Of a stretch of 34,258 nucleotides of DNA, positions 1 through 7,701 are shown piece by piece. Every line of letters begins with the position of its first letter. The first letter of the stretch is position 1. This stretch comes from an uncultured Chloroflexota bacterium (GTDB lineage Bacteria > Chloroflexota > Limnocylindria > Limnocylindrales > CSP1-4), in assembly GCA_903925955.1 (NCBI GenBank), contig CAIYHO010000189.1, positions 1 through 34,258 on the forward strand. Direction: 5' to 3'. The translations under genes and the position numbers were made by a program. The notes below the pieces were generated by a model. The model made no database searches and was not told where the DNA came from. It saw only the letters and a list, made by a program, of their open reading frames with translations.

Positions 1-14
1 GTCCTCAGGTCGCG

Positions 15-59
15 GGCGGGGTTGGTCGGGGCGGGGTTGGTCGGGGCGGGGTTGGTCGG
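15..59. repeat. 15-bp G-rich tandem repeat, three perfect copies
   Basis: The unit GGCGGGGTTGGTCGG occurs three times head to tail (15-29, 30-44, 45-59). Runs of three to four G on the plus strand could form a G-quadruplex. No convincing gene covers it: the minus-strand reading gives only a short proline/threonine/arginine-rich peptide. Confidence 0.85.
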
Positions 60-130
60 CGTGTGCAGGGATAGTCGGCGGCGGCGGGCCCGGGCGTCAA
101 ACCTGGCGGCCCTTGCGGCACGGTCGGCGC

Positions 131-312
131 ATTACCGCTCGTGATAATCGGCGGCACATTCCGGCGATACTGGGTGTCACCGCGCCCCATGCCGCCCCGA
201 ACATCACGAGCGGTGATATTCGGGCTGTTGCCAGAGTCCTGGGGCCTGTCGCGCGAGTCAACGACTGCCCGATCCGGCCATCATCCTGCCGAATATCACC
301 AGCGGTGATAAG
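131..312. repeat. Three related near-palindromic sites (possible operators or hairpins)
   Basis: Three sites share the core ATCAC(G/C)AGCGGT: 131-148 (read on the minus strand), 201-220 and 291-312. The third is cleanest, TATCACC-AGC-GGTGATA at 294-310. The second has ATCAC/GTGAT arms and the first is the most decayed. They sit just downstream of the thiolase gene (minus strand, ending at 348), so they may serve whatever lies left of the window. Apart from these sites and the tandem repeat, I see no gene in 1-347. Confidence 0.6.
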
Positions 313-347
313 CCGACGCCGCGGGACGCCCCAGAGCGGTGGTCGGC

Positions 348-1583
348 TCAGACGCGCTCGAGCGCCATCGCGACGGAGCCGCCGCCGCCCAGACAGAGCG
401 TGGCTAGGCCGTAGCGGCCGCCGCTGCGGGCCAGCTCGTGGACAAGCGTTGCAACGATGCGGGCGCCCGACGCGCCGATTGGGTGGCCCAGCGCAATAGC
501 GCCGCCGTTGACGTTGACCTTTGCCCAGTCCAGGCCAAGCTCGCGGCCGTCGGCGAGGACCTGTGCGGCGAACGCCTCGTTGACCTCGGCGAGGTCGTAG
601 TCCGCCGGGGCGAGACCGGTCTTGGCCTCAAGCGCGCGGACGCCGGCGATGGGCGCGAGGAACAGCCACTTGGGCGTGGTCTCGGCCTGCGCATAGCCCA
701 CGATCCGGGCAAGGGGCTTGAGGCCATACCGTTCCACTGCGCGCTCCGACACGACAACCGTGGCCGCGCCGCCGTCCGTGATGCCCGGGGCATTGCCCGC
801 GGTGACGGTCCCGGAGGTTGCGGACCCGCGGTCCTCGCCATCTGGCAGCGGGAAGACGGGCGAGAGCCGTGCCAGCGCCTCCGCCGTGGAGTCCCGTCGC
901 GGACCCTCGTCCAGCGCCACTACCGTCTCGCGGCCCTTGGCATCGCGGATGGTCACGGGCGCCATCTCGGCGTCAAAGCGCCCGGCGTCCTGCGCCGCCA
1001 CGGCGCGCATGTGGCTCCCCAGCGCAAACGCGTCCTGGTCCGCGCGGCTGATCCCCGCCCGGATGGCCGTGCGCTCCGCGTGGGTGCCCATGTGGCAGTC
1101 GTCGATGGCGCACCAGAGCCCGTCCAGCACCGCCGCGTCGTCCATGGTGGCAGCGCCCAGCCGATACCCAAACCGCGCCTTGCGCAACAGGAACGGCGCC
1201 TGGTTCATGGACTCCATACCGCCCGCGACGTAGATGTCGCCGTCGCCGGCGCGGATGCCCGCCGCGGCGAACATGATGGCCTTGAGACCCGAACCGCAGA
1301 CGCGGTTGATTGTGGTGGCCGGGACGGTCTCTGCCAGCCCAGCCCGCAGCGTCGCCTGCCGAGCGGGTGCCTGCCCAGCGCCCGCCTGGAGCACCTGACC
1401 CATGATCACTTCGGCGATCTCAGCATCGGCCGGGAGGCCAGAGCGGGCCATCGCCGCGCGGATGGCTGTGGCGCCCAACTCCACCGCGGGCACTCCCGCG
1501 AGCGCACCACCAAACTTGCCGATGGGCGTCCGGGCAGCAGCGACGATATAGACGTTTCCGTTTGGGGTGGCGTGGAGGTCCAT
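348..1583 (-). CDS. atoB: Acetyl-CoA C-acetyltransferase (thiolase)
   Basis: Degradative or biosynthetic thiolase that cleaves acetoacetyl-CoA to two acetyl-CoA, or runs the reverse condensation, in the cytoplasm. At 411 aa it has the usual family length. The acyl-accepting cysteine is C96 (NRVCGSGL), the catalytic histidine H367 ([10 protein letters not shown]) and the second active-site cysteine C397 (LCLGGGG). The N-terminus [14 protein letters not shown] is typical. I chose ATG at 1583 because TACAGT lies six bases upstream, the leaderless arrangement repeated in this window; an in-frame GTG at 1598 is the alternative. The gene is divergent from the hybrid sensor gene. With the 3-hydroxyacyl-CoA dehydrogenase at 3247-4107 and acyl-CoA dehydrogenase at 24889-26091 it would complete oxidation of a C4 acyl-CoA. 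Chain-length preference cannot be read from the sequence. Confidence 0.93.
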   Translation of the reverse strand: MDLHATPNGNVYIVAAARTPIGKFGGALAGVPAVELGATAIRAAMARSGLPADAEIAEVIMGQVLQAGAGQAPARQATLRAGLAETVPATTINRVCGSGLKAIMFAAAGIRAGDGDIYVAGGMESMNQAPFLLRKARFGYRLGAATMDDAAVLDGLWCAIDDCHMGTHAERTAIRAGISRADQDAFALGSHMRAVAAQDAGRFDAEMAPVTIRDAKGRETVVALDEGPRRDSTAEALARLSPVFPLPDGEDRGSATSGTVTAGNAPGITDGGAATVVVSERAVERYGLKPLARIVGYAQAETTPKWLFLAPIAGVRALEAKTGLAPADYDLAEVNEAFAAQVLADGRELGLDWAKVNVNGGAIALGHPIGASGARIVATLVHELARSGGRYGLATLCLGGGGSVAMALERV

Positions 1584-1589
1584 TTCTCG

Positions 1590-1595
1590 ACTGTA
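1590..1595 (-). promoter_or_regulatory. -10 box TACAGT of leaderless thiolase gene
   Basis: TACAGT on the minus strand, six bases (cgagaa) before ATG 1583. No clear -35 hexamer is seen. It belongs to the TANNNT-N6/7-start class found at many starts here. Confidence 0.55.
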
Positions 1596-1669
1596 CACCT
1601 CGATACGATGCGGACACGGCGTTCATTGGATACAGTCGCGGTGACCCTCAGCTGAGGAAACGCTCACGT

Positions 1670-3214
1670 ATGTCCCCTGCAATCCAGTCGCCCAACGCTG
1701 CTCCGACGCTCCGCACCGTGCTGGGCGCACTCGCCGTTCCCGCCGTCGCCCTCGACGCGGGCGATCTGGTGCTGGAGGTCAACGCGGCCGCCGAGGGGAT
1801 GCTCGCAGTATCCAGCGAAGCCGCCATCGGGCGCGCGGCAAGCGACGTGGTCCTGGGACTTGCAACGGCCGTCCGCGTCCCGCTCGAGGGCGTTGCCCGT
1901 GGCACCACGCTGCTCCTGTGGCCCGGTGGGACTGTGGTTGACGCCACCACCGTGGAACTCCAGAGGACAGACGTCATCGGCCGGCTCGCGGGCGGCATGG
2001 CGCACGGTCTCGCCAACCCCCTGGGCGCCATCATCTCGTTCTCAAGCCTGCTTGCCGACGAGCCCGGCGTGCCTGATGACCTGAAGGAAACCGCGGGGCT
2101 CCTCCACGGAGAGGCGGACCGCACGCTGCGCCTGGTCCGCGGCACGCTGGAGTTCGTCCGGCGCAAACCCCCCACGCGGAACCGCGTGGCGCTCGCACCG
2201 CTTGTCCGCGAGTGTCTAGACCTGACGGCACACTCCACAGCATCGCTCGAGCTCCAAGTCACGGTCTCCGAGGTCATGCCCGAGCTGGACACAGACGCTG
2301 GACCGCTGCGGCAGGCCATCCTCGCCGTCCTCGTCAACGCGGTTGAACTCATGGGGGGCACGTGGGCGCAGGGACCCGCCACCGCGACCGGCAAACTCCG
2401 GATCGCTGGCCATCTGGCCGAGGAGGATGGCCGCTATCGGGCTCGCCTCACCTTTGACGATACCGGCGCCTGTCTGCCCGAGGACAAGCGCGCAACGGTG
2501 TTTGACGGCATGGGCGGACGTTCCAGCCGGGACCTTGCCGTTGCTGCAGCGCTGGTGGGGGCTGCCGGGGGACGCGCCTACTACGAGGCACTCCCGGAGG
2601 GCAACCGCATCGTGCTGGAGTTGCCGCTGGCTGTCGACCCGCCGCTGCCGCGCCGTGCTGCGGCCGCGTCCGCGCCTGCGGGCCCACGTGGCGACAGGGC
2701 AGCGGCGGATGCTGGGGGTGCGTCTGTGACACCAAGCGGTTCGTCTGACACCGCGAGGGCTGCCGGCGGGACTTGGGCCGCGCCCGGGGCCGCGCCTGAG
2801 CCGGCATCGACCCCCGCAGGCGGAGCGGGCAGATTGGGCGGCGCCGGGACCCTCACCGTCCTGGTCTGCGACGACGAGCCGTCCATTCGGGCCCTGTTGG
2901 TCCGCGTCATCACCCGGGTTGGCCACAACGCCCGCGAGGCGAGCGGTGGCGCTGAGGCACTCGCCATCCTTGAGGCAGCGGCTGTGGACCTGGTCATGGC
3001 CGACCAGCGCATGCCGGACATGAGCGGCGTGGACCTCTACCGCACGGCCGTGGAGAAGCGACCCGAGCTGGCCACGCGGTTTGTGCTGATGTCGGGCGAC
3101 GCAAACACCCCTGAGCTTGTGGATTTCGCGGGCACCACCGGTCTCCGGGTCATCGAGAAGCCGTTTGACCTGAGCGCGGTCAAGGCAATGCTGGAGCAGC
3201 TCGCGCGCAGTTGA
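1670..3214 (+). CDS. Hybrid sensor protein: degenerate histidine kinase fused to a receiver domain
   Basis: A 514-aa soluble signalling protein with no membrane segment. Residues about 15-95 look PAS-like. Residues 105-170 are a dimerisation/phosphoacceptor-like region with H112 in the context AHGLANPL. Residues 175-320 are an HATPase-like region, followed by a proline/alanine-rich linker and a receiver domain (about 394-514). The receiver is intact: acidic pair D401/D402, phosphoacceptor D445, S475 and K497. The kinase half is unusual. The residue after the histidine is Gly rather than Glu/Asp, the N box keeps N223, but the G1 box reads DDTGAC and no GLGL G2 box is visible at 278-300. The start at ATG 1670 has GAGG 12 bases upstream; TACAGT at 1631-1636 could be its -10. 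It may be a receiver with a pseudokinase partner. Its target is unknown. Confidence 0.75.
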   Translation: MSPAIQSPNAAPTLRTVLGALAVPAVALDAGDLVLEVNAAAEGMLAVSSEAAIGRAASDVVLGLATAVRVPLEGVARGTTLLLWPGGTVVDATTVELQRTDVIGRLAGGMAHGLANPLGAIISFSSLLADEPGVPDDLKETAGLLHGEADRTLRLVRGTLEFVRRKPPTRNRVALAPLVRECLDLTAHSTASLELQVTVSEVMPELDTDAGPLRQAILAVLVNAVELMGGTWAQGPATATGKLRIAGHLAEEDGRYRARLTFDDTGACLPEDKRATVFDGMGGRSSRDLAVAAALVGAAGGRAYYEALPEGNRIVLELPLAVDPPLPRRAAAASAPAGPRGDRAAADAGGASVTPSGSSDTARAAGGTWAAPGAAPEPASTPAGGAGRLGGAGTLTVLVCDDEPSIRALLVRVITRVGHNAREASGGAEALAILEAAAVDLVMADQRMPDMSGVDLYRTAVEKRPELATRFVLMSGDANTPELVDFAGTTGLRVIEKPFDLSAVKAMLEQLARS

Positions 3215-3246
3215 CCTGCTGACCTGCGCCTGCCGTGGCGCCGAGG

Positions 3247-4107
3247 TCAGCGAGGGTAGCTGTGGAAGCCGCGCCCCGTCTTCTGGCCAAGGTGCCCGGC
3301 CGCCACAAGATCCAGGAGCACCTGCGGCGGGGCGAACTGCGGTCCCCCAATCCCCTCCTCAAGCACCCGCATGATCCCCAGGCAGACATCGAGGCCGATG
3401 AAGTCCGCAAGCTCAAGCGGGCCCATCGGGTGGTTGAGGCCCACCTTGGCGCCGGTGTCGATATCGACCGCCGTCCCCACACCCTCTTCGAATGCGTGCA
3501 TCGCCTCGGTGAGCAGCGGCATGAGGATCCGGTTGACGATGAACCCGGGCGTGTCGGCGCTGACGATGACCTGCTTGCCCAGACGTGCGGCAAGGTCGCG
3601 GATGGCGGCCTCGGTGGCGTCGTCCGTGGCTGACCCGCGGATCAGCTCCACCAGGGGCATCACCGGAACCGGGCTGAAGAAGTGCATGCCAACAAAGCGG
3701 GGGCGCCGGGCCGGGGCAGTGGCGGCGGCGAGGCGGTCGATGGAAATGGAGGAGGTGTTGGACGCGAAGATGGCGGATGCCTGCGCCGCTGCATCGATGG
3801 ACGCCCACAGCGCGGTCTTGACGCCCTCGTCCTCAAAGACCGCCTCGATCACCAGGTCCGCATCGGCCGCGGCCCGCACATCAGCTACGGGCGTAATCCG
3901 GGCCAGCACCGCGTCGCGCGCAGCGGCATCCAGCTTGCCCTTGGCGACGGCGCGGTCAAGGTTGGCGGCGATCCGGTCACGCCCGGCCACCGCCCGCGCC
4001 AGGTCAGGCTCATAGAGCGACACGCTGGCGCCAACCGCGGCGTGGACCTGCGCGATGCCGTGGCCCATCAGGCCCGCGCCTGCGACAAACACGTGGTTGA
4101 TGCTCAT
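3247..4107 (-). CDS. hbd: 3-hydroxybutyryl-CoA dehydrogenase (3-hydroxyacyl-CoA dehydrogenase family)
   Basis: NAD(P)-dependent oxidation of 3-hydroxyacyl-CoA to 3-ketoacyl-CoA, or the reverse, in the cytoplasm. The 286-aa length is that of stand-alone Hbd/PaaH enzymes. The Rossmann motif GAGLMGHGIAQ is at residues 10-20, the catalytic H142 in GMHFFSPV is followed by E154, and the family signatures DTPGFIVNRIL (about 185-195) and NHPMGPLELAD (225-235) are present. ATG 4107 has a strong AGGAGG four bases upstream, and the preceding meaB stop overlaps it as ATGA, so the two are translationally coupled. Sharing an operon with mutase components suggests it handles the C4 product after dehydrogenation and hydration. 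Cofactor choice (NAD or NADP) is not resolved. Confidence 0.92.
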   Translation of the reverse strand: MSINHVFVAGAGLMGHGIAQVHAAVGASVSLYEPDLARAVAGRDRIAANLDRAVAKGKLDAAARDAVLARITPVADVRAAADADLVIEAVFEDEGVKTALWASIDAAAQASAIFASNTSSISIDRLAAATAPARRPRFVGMHFFSPVPVMPLVELIRGSATDDATEAAIRDLAARLGKQVIVSADTPGFIVNRILMPLLTEAMHAFEEGVGTAVDIDTGAKVGLNHPMGPLELADFIGLDVCLGIMRVLEEGIGGPQFAPPQVLLDLVAAGHLGQKTGRGFHSYPR

Positions 4108-5126
4108 GACGCCTCCTGGGGCAGCTCCTGACGGGCAAGCGCCGCAAGCAGGGCGTCAGCCGCGGCGTAGGGATCGGTGTCGTGGCGCGCAACGGCGTCA
4201 AGCGTCTGCGCCGTGACCTCGGCAAGGACGGGGCCCGCGAGGCGGTCCCACAGGCGCTCAACCAGCACGGCGCGGACCTGGGCGGCGGCGCGTGCACGCC
4301 GGGCTGCAGGCGCCTCACCCAGTGTTGCAGCGGCACGGTGGCGGTCCAGCGCGGCAAGCAGCTCCGGCACGCCCTCGCCGGTGACCGCAGTGGCAACGAG
4401 GATCTCGGGGCGCTTGGAGCGGCTGTGCTCGCCGCCGCCCGACAGCATCGCGCGCAACTGCGCGGCAGTGCGCTGGGCACCGGGGCGGTCGCCTTTGTTC
4501 ACCACCACGATGTCGGCCACTTCAAGGAGGCCCGCCTTGATGGCCTGGACCTCGTCGCCCATCTCAGGCGCCTCAAGAACCACGGTGGTGTCCGCGGCGG
4601 CGGCCACCTCCACCTCGCTCTGGCCCGTGCCCACCGTCTCCAGCAGCACCACGTCAAAGCCCGCGGCGTCAAACACCACGGCGGCCGTGGTGGACGTGGC
4701 GGCGAGACCGCCCGCGTGACCGCGCGACGCCATGGAGCGGATGAACACGCCGTCGTCTGCGGCGTAGGACTGCATGCGGACCCGGTCACCCAGCAGCGCG
4801 CCGCCGGTGATGGGCGATGACGGGTCCACCGCAACCACGGCCACCGTGCGGCCGCGGGCGCGCAATTCGGCAATCAGCGCCGCCACCAGGGTGGACTTGC
4901 CAGCGCCGGGCGGGCCGGTGATGCCCACGAGATGGGCGTGGCCGGCCTGGGGATAGAGACGGCGCAACGCGTGCTCAGCGAGGGGCGTGTGGTTCTCAAC
5001 GGCGGTGAGCAGACGCGCCAGCGCGCGTCGATCTCCCGCACGGGCGGCATCGGCCAAGACGGCAGCGCGGTCGGCGGGCGATCCTGCAGGCCCGGCGGCC
5101 CCACTCGCCCCGGTCCCGGCGGTCAC
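4104..5126 (-). CDS. meaB: MeaB-type GTPase, chaperone of B12-dependent acyl-CoA mutase
   Basis: G3E-family P-loop GTPase (also annotated LAO/AO transport ATPase) that gates cobalamin loading and protects adenosylcobalamin-dependent acyl-CoA mutases. The 340-aa protein has Walker [10 protein letters not shown] (71-79), [15 protein letters not shown] (101-115), the Walker-B-like [11 protein letters not shown] (161-171) and base-specificity motif NKGD (210-213). MeaB/ArgK proteins normally have NKAD, so the Gly is a mild deviation. The GTG start at 5126 overlaps the stop of the B12-binding subunit gene (GTGA), and its own stop overlaps hbd (ATGA). This ties the chaperone to the small mutase subunit. 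No mutase domain is fused to it, unlike the IcmF fusions. Confidence 0.92.
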   Translation of the reverse strand: MTAGTGASGAAGPAGSPADRAAVLADAARAGDRRALARLLTAVENHTPLAEHALRRLYPQAGHAHLVGITGPPGAGKSTLVAALIAELRARGRTVAVVAVDPSSPITGGALLGDRVRMQSYAADDGVFIRSMASRGHAGGLAATSTTAAVVFDAAGFDVVLLETVGTGQSEVEVAAAADTTVVLEAPEMGDEVQAIKAGLLEVADIVVVNKGDRPGAQRTAAQLRAMLSGGGEHSRSKRPEILVATAVTGEGVPELLAALDRHRAAATLGEAPAARRARAAAQVRAVLVERLWDRLAGPVLAEVTAQTLDAVARHDTDPYAAADALLAALARQELPQEAS

Positions 5127-5530
5127 GCGTCGCGCGGGGTGGCGTGTGCGCGCAGGAAGTCCGCAACCTCGCGGATGGTGGTGCCCGGGCCAAACACGCC
5201 CGCAACACCCGCCAGACGCAGCGGCTCGAGATCGTCGTCCGGGATGATCCCGCCCACGGTGACAAGCACATCGCCAAGGCCGCGATCGCGCAGCTGGGCG
5301 CAGACCTTGGGCACAAGCGTCATGTGGGCGCCCGACAGGATGGACAGCCCCACAACGTCCACGTCCTCCTGCAGGGCCGCAGTGACAATCATGTCCGCCG
5401 TCTGGCGCAGGCCGGTGTAGACAACCTCAAAACCCTCATCGCGCAGGCCGCGCGCAAGGACCTTGGCGCCGCGGTCGTGGCCGTCAAGGCCGGGCTTCGC
5501 GATCAGCACTTTGAGCGGTCGGTTGGTCAT
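5123..5530 (-). CDS. icmB: B12-binding small subunit of acyl-CoA mutase (IcmB/McmB type)
   Basis: Cobalamin-binding subunit of a two-subunit adenosylcobalamin-dependent acyl-CoA mutase. At 135 aa it matches the length of isobutyryl-CoA mutase IcmB and HcmB. The base-off/His-on motif DGHDRG is at 16-21, with the lower ligand H18. SILSGAH (63-69) and the nucleotide-tail motif GGIIPDDD (93-100) follow. Its catalytic partner is probably the large subunit at 12324-14093, about 7 kb away, the only one in the window. ATG 5530 is preceded at six bases by TACAAT, a near-perfect -10, which suggests a leaderless mRNA for the icmB-meaB-hbd operon. The small subunit alone does not reveal substrate specificity; the name rests on the large subunit. 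Confidence 0.85.
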   Translation of the reverse strand: MTNRPLKVLIAKPGLDGHDRGAKVLARGLRDEGFEVVYTGLRQTADMIVTAALQEDVDVVGLSILSGAHMTLVPKVCAQLRDRGLGDVLVTVGGIIPDDDLEPLRLAGVAGVFGPGTTIREVADFLRAHATPRDA

Positions 5531-5536
5531 ACGCGG

Positions 5537-5542
5537 ATTGTA
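5537..5542 (-). promoter_or_regulatory. -10 box TACAAT for the icmB-meaB-hbd operon
   Basis: TACAAT on the minus strand ends six bases (ccgcgt) before ATG 5530. The spacing implies that transcription starts at or next to the start codon. Confidence 0.6.
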
Positions 5543-5580
5543 GGCCTAGCGCGCGTTGGAGAGTCTCGCGGACGGCCAGC

Positions 5581-6270
5581 CTAGGCCGAGGGGACAGGGC
5601 GACCGATGTGCGCGAAGAACTCCGCGCGGGTCTTCTCGTTGCGCCGGAACAGTCCCAGCACGGCCGATGTGGTCATCACGGTGCCGGGCTTGCGCACGCC
5701 GCGCATCGCCGCGCACAGGTGCGTCGCCTCGAGCACCACGCCCACGCCCCGGGGCGCAAGCCTGTCCATCAGGAGCTCCGCGATCTGCTGGGTCATCCGC
5801 TCCTGGACCTGCAGCCGCCGGGCGTACATCTCCACAATCCGCGGGATCTTGGACAGGCCAATCACCTTGCCGTCGGGCACGTACGCCACGTGGGCGTGGC
5901 CAAAGAACGGCAGCATGTGGTGCTCGCAGAGCGAGTAGAACGGGATGTCCCTGACCACCACCATCTCGGAGTAGTCCACATCGAAGAGCGCGTGGTTGAC
6001 CAGCCGGTCCGCGTCCACGTGGTAGCCGGCGGTCAGCTCGAGATACATGCGGTGCATGCGCTCGGGCGTGCCGCGCAGACCGTCACGGTCCGCGTCCTCG
6101 CCAATCTCCACGAGGATCTGGCGCACGGCCTCCTCGAGGCGGCTGCCGACCAACCCAGGCGAACCCCTGCCCTCAAGCGTCGCCGCAACGTCGTCGGCGT
6201 CGTTCTCCATCTCCTCGACCAGACGGCGAACGTTGGCGGGCAGGCTGTCCGGATCGGTGGTGTCAGTCAT
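5581..6270 (-). CDS. folE: GTP cyclohydrolase I
   Basis: Converts GTP to 7,8-dihydroneopterin triphosphate, the first step of tetrahydrofolate or pterin synthesis; cytoplasmic homodecamer. The 229-aa protein has the zinc ligands C115 (SLCEHHML), H118 and C186 (THLCAAMRG). GLRGTPERM (64-72) and the [11 protein letters not shown] region (154-164) are typical FolE-1 signatures. The first 40 residues are a variable acidic extension. ATG 6270 was chosen; a GTG at 6276 is in frame. TACCAT at 6280-6285 lies nine bases before the ATG. No folate-pathway partner is next to it, so it appears monocistronic. Confidence 0.95.
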   Translation of the reverse strand: MTDTTDPDSLPANVRRLVEEMENDADDVAATLEGRGSPGLVGSRLEEAVRQILVEIGEDADRDGLRGTPERMHRMYLELTAGYHVDADRLVNHALFDVDYSEMVVVRDIPFYSLCEHHMLPFFGHAHVAYVPDGKVIGLSKIPRIVEMYARRLQVQERMTQQIAELLMDRLAPRGVGVVLEATHLCAAMRGVRKPGTVMTTSAVLGLFRRNEKTRAEFFAHIGRPVPSA

Positions 6271-6293
6271 GGCCACGCGATGGTAGCGCGCTG

Positions 6294-7205
6294 CTACCCG
6301 AGCAGCAGCGCCGCCAATGCAGCCGGGCGATAGCGCGGCAAGTTGTGGGCGGCGTCGAACGACTCTCGACGGATCGGGCTGCCGCCAGCCGCCGCACGGC
6401 TCTGGGCCGCGCGACCAAGCTCTGCCAGACGCGGCGCAGGATCGCCGGCCAGCAGGGCAACAACCGCGGTGACCGGGGCGCCAACGCCCGCCAGAACCGG
6501 CGCCGGATCGTAGGCGAACATCCCTCGCACCGCGGCGTCGAGGACAAACGGCCGCACGGCGCGGACCACCCGGCCGGCCGCGGTCTCCACCACGGCGTCG
6601 CGCGCTGCCCGCTCCTGATCGGCGTCCCAGCTGGCGGGGTCAAACCCACGCCGATCCTCCAGCCAGGCAGCCATGGAGCGCATGACCTCGGGGGGCTCGT
6701 CGAGACCGCGCAGGAACTCGTCGGCGTCCAGGCCAGTGATGGGCTCCAGACGCTCGAAGCCGCCGTCAACGAGGAGCAGGCCCGCGCACCGCTCCCCCAT
6801 CGCCGCTGCCGCTGCCGCGGCCACGCAGCCGCCAAACCCGTGGCCGGCCAGGACGACGCGATGGAGCCCCGCGCCATCGGCTACGGCCAGCACATCGGCT
6901 GCCAGCGAGGCGACGTCGTACCCGTCCTGCGGCGAGTCAGAGAGGCCGTGACCGCGGAGATCCGTCACGACGGTGCGGCGCGCGGCCGCGGTCCGGCGGG
7001 CCACGGGCGCCCAGACCGATGCGGGCGAGAGCAAGCCCGGGACCAGGAGGATCGCCGCCCGGTCGTCGGGCCGGTCGTCCGGCCCGTCGTCGTCGGCTGG
7101 CCCGCCATCCGGCCCGCCCCAGTCAAGGAAGTGGAGGCGCACGTCCCCCGGGCCACCAAGCAGGTAGCCCTCAGGGCCGGGCGCAGGAGAGGGATCGCGG
7201 GTCAT
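6294..7205 (-). CDS. Alpha/beta-hydrolase-fold protein lacking the nucleophile serine
   Basis: A 303-aa alpha/beta-hydrolase-fold protein. The oxyanion-hole segment LLVPGLLSP (53-61), the strand [14 protein letters not shown] (79-92) and a C-terminal histidine in [10 protein letters not shown] are present. The nucleophile elbow, normally GHSxGG, reads GHGFGG at 121-126. Gly123 therefore stands where Ser should be; the codon there is GGG. The protein may be a non-hydrolytic binding protein, or use another mechanism such as cofactor-less oxygenase or lyase chemistry seen elsewhere in the fold. ATG 7205 has TATCCT seven bases upstream and diverges from the zincin gene across only 21 bp. The substrate is unknown. 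Confidence 0.75.
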   Translation of the reverse strand: MTRDPSPAPGPEGYLLGGPGDVRLHFLDWGGPDGGPADDDGPDDRPDDRAAILLVPGLLSPASVWAPVARRTAAARRTVVTDLRGHGLSDSPQDGYDVASLAADVLAVADGAGLHRVVLAGHGFGGCVAAAAAAAMGERCAGLLLVDGGFERLEPITGLDADEFLRGLDEPPEVMRSMAAWLEDRRGFDPASWDADQERAARDAVVETAAGRVVRAVRPFVLDAAVRGMFAYDPAPVLAGVGAPVTAVVALLAGDPAPRLAELGRAAQSRAAAGGSPIRRESFDAAHNLPRYRPAALAALLLG

Positions 7206-7211
7206 CGCCGG

Positions 7212-7218
7212 TAGGATA
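7212..7218. promoter_or_regulatory. Symmetric bidirectional -10 element TAGGATA
   Basis: TAGGATA reads TAGGAT on the plus strand (nine bases before ATG 7227) and TATCCT on the minus strand (seven bases before ATG 7205). One 7-bp TANNNTA element can therefore supply the -10 of both divergent genes in a 21-bp intergenic gap. Confidence 0.5.
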
Positions 7219-7226
7219 CGGGCGCC

Positions 7227-7655
7227 ATGACCAAGCAGCGCCGGGGCTCCCAATCCGCGCCTCGCCGCGCCCGTCCTGCCCGCACCGCCCAGCACGATGG
7301 CTTTGGCCGCCTTGTCGATCGTGCGGTGGCCGGCATCCCGCTCCAGTTCCGCGCGGCGCTGGACAGCGTCGCCATCGTCATCGCCGACGAGCCAAACCGC
7401 GAACAGCGGCGCGAGAACAACCTTGGCCCCGACGAGACGCTCTACGGTCTGTACGAGGGCGTGCCGCTCAATGAGTGGGGCAGCGACTGGGCGCCAGTCC
7501 CCACGCGCATCGTCATCTTCCGCCTCCCGCTGGAGGAGGACTTCCCACACCCGGACGATCTGGCCGACGAGGTCCGCATCACGATCCTCCACGAGCTTGC
7601 GCACCACTTGGGCATCGATGACGAGGATCGCCTCGCGGAGCTTGGGATCGACTGA
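7227..7655 (+). CDS. Small zincin-like metallopeptidase family protein
   Basis: A 142-aa protein with the zinc-site motif HELAHHLGID at residues 112-121 near the C-terminus. It resembles the small HExxH minimal zincins (PF06262 type), whose physiological substrates are unknown. The first 30 residues are basic and probably disordered. The middle part (TLYGLYEGVPLNEW, about 71-84) matches the family pattern of a short beta sheet before the HExxH helix. ATG 7227 sits 21 bp from the divergent hydrolase-fold gene. No signal peptide is visible, so it is probably cytoplasmic. It is monocistronic and converges on the membrane-protein gene. Confidence 0.8.
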   Translation: MTKQRRGSQSAPRRARPARTAQHDGFGRLVDRAVAGIPLQFRAALDSVAIVIADEPNREQRRENNLGPDETLYGLYEGVPLNEWGSDWAPVPTRIVIFRLPLEEDFPHPDDLADEVRITILHELAHHLGIDDEDRLAELGID

Positions 7656-7677
7656 GCGCCGCGCCGCCCGGCGGTCG

Positions 7678-7701
7678 CTACCCGTTCAGCTACCCGTTCA
7701 G
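7678..7701. repeat. 12-bp tandem duplication at a gene end
   Basis: CTACCCGTTCAG is present twice in a row (7678-7689 and 7690-7701). On the minus strand it encodes the last three residues plus TAG of the membrane-protein gene, so a second in-frame stop follows directly. Confidence 0.85.

Noticed and set aside
5-190. Short minus-strand reading frame with PTPPR repeats
   Set aside because: It is created by the 15-bp tandem repeat, has no start signal and overlaps a near-palindrome; no homology pattern.
5531-5580. Cobalamin riboswitch upstream of the B12-dependent mutase operon
   Set aside because: The gap is only 50 bases and the operon appears leaderless, leaving no room for a riboswitch.
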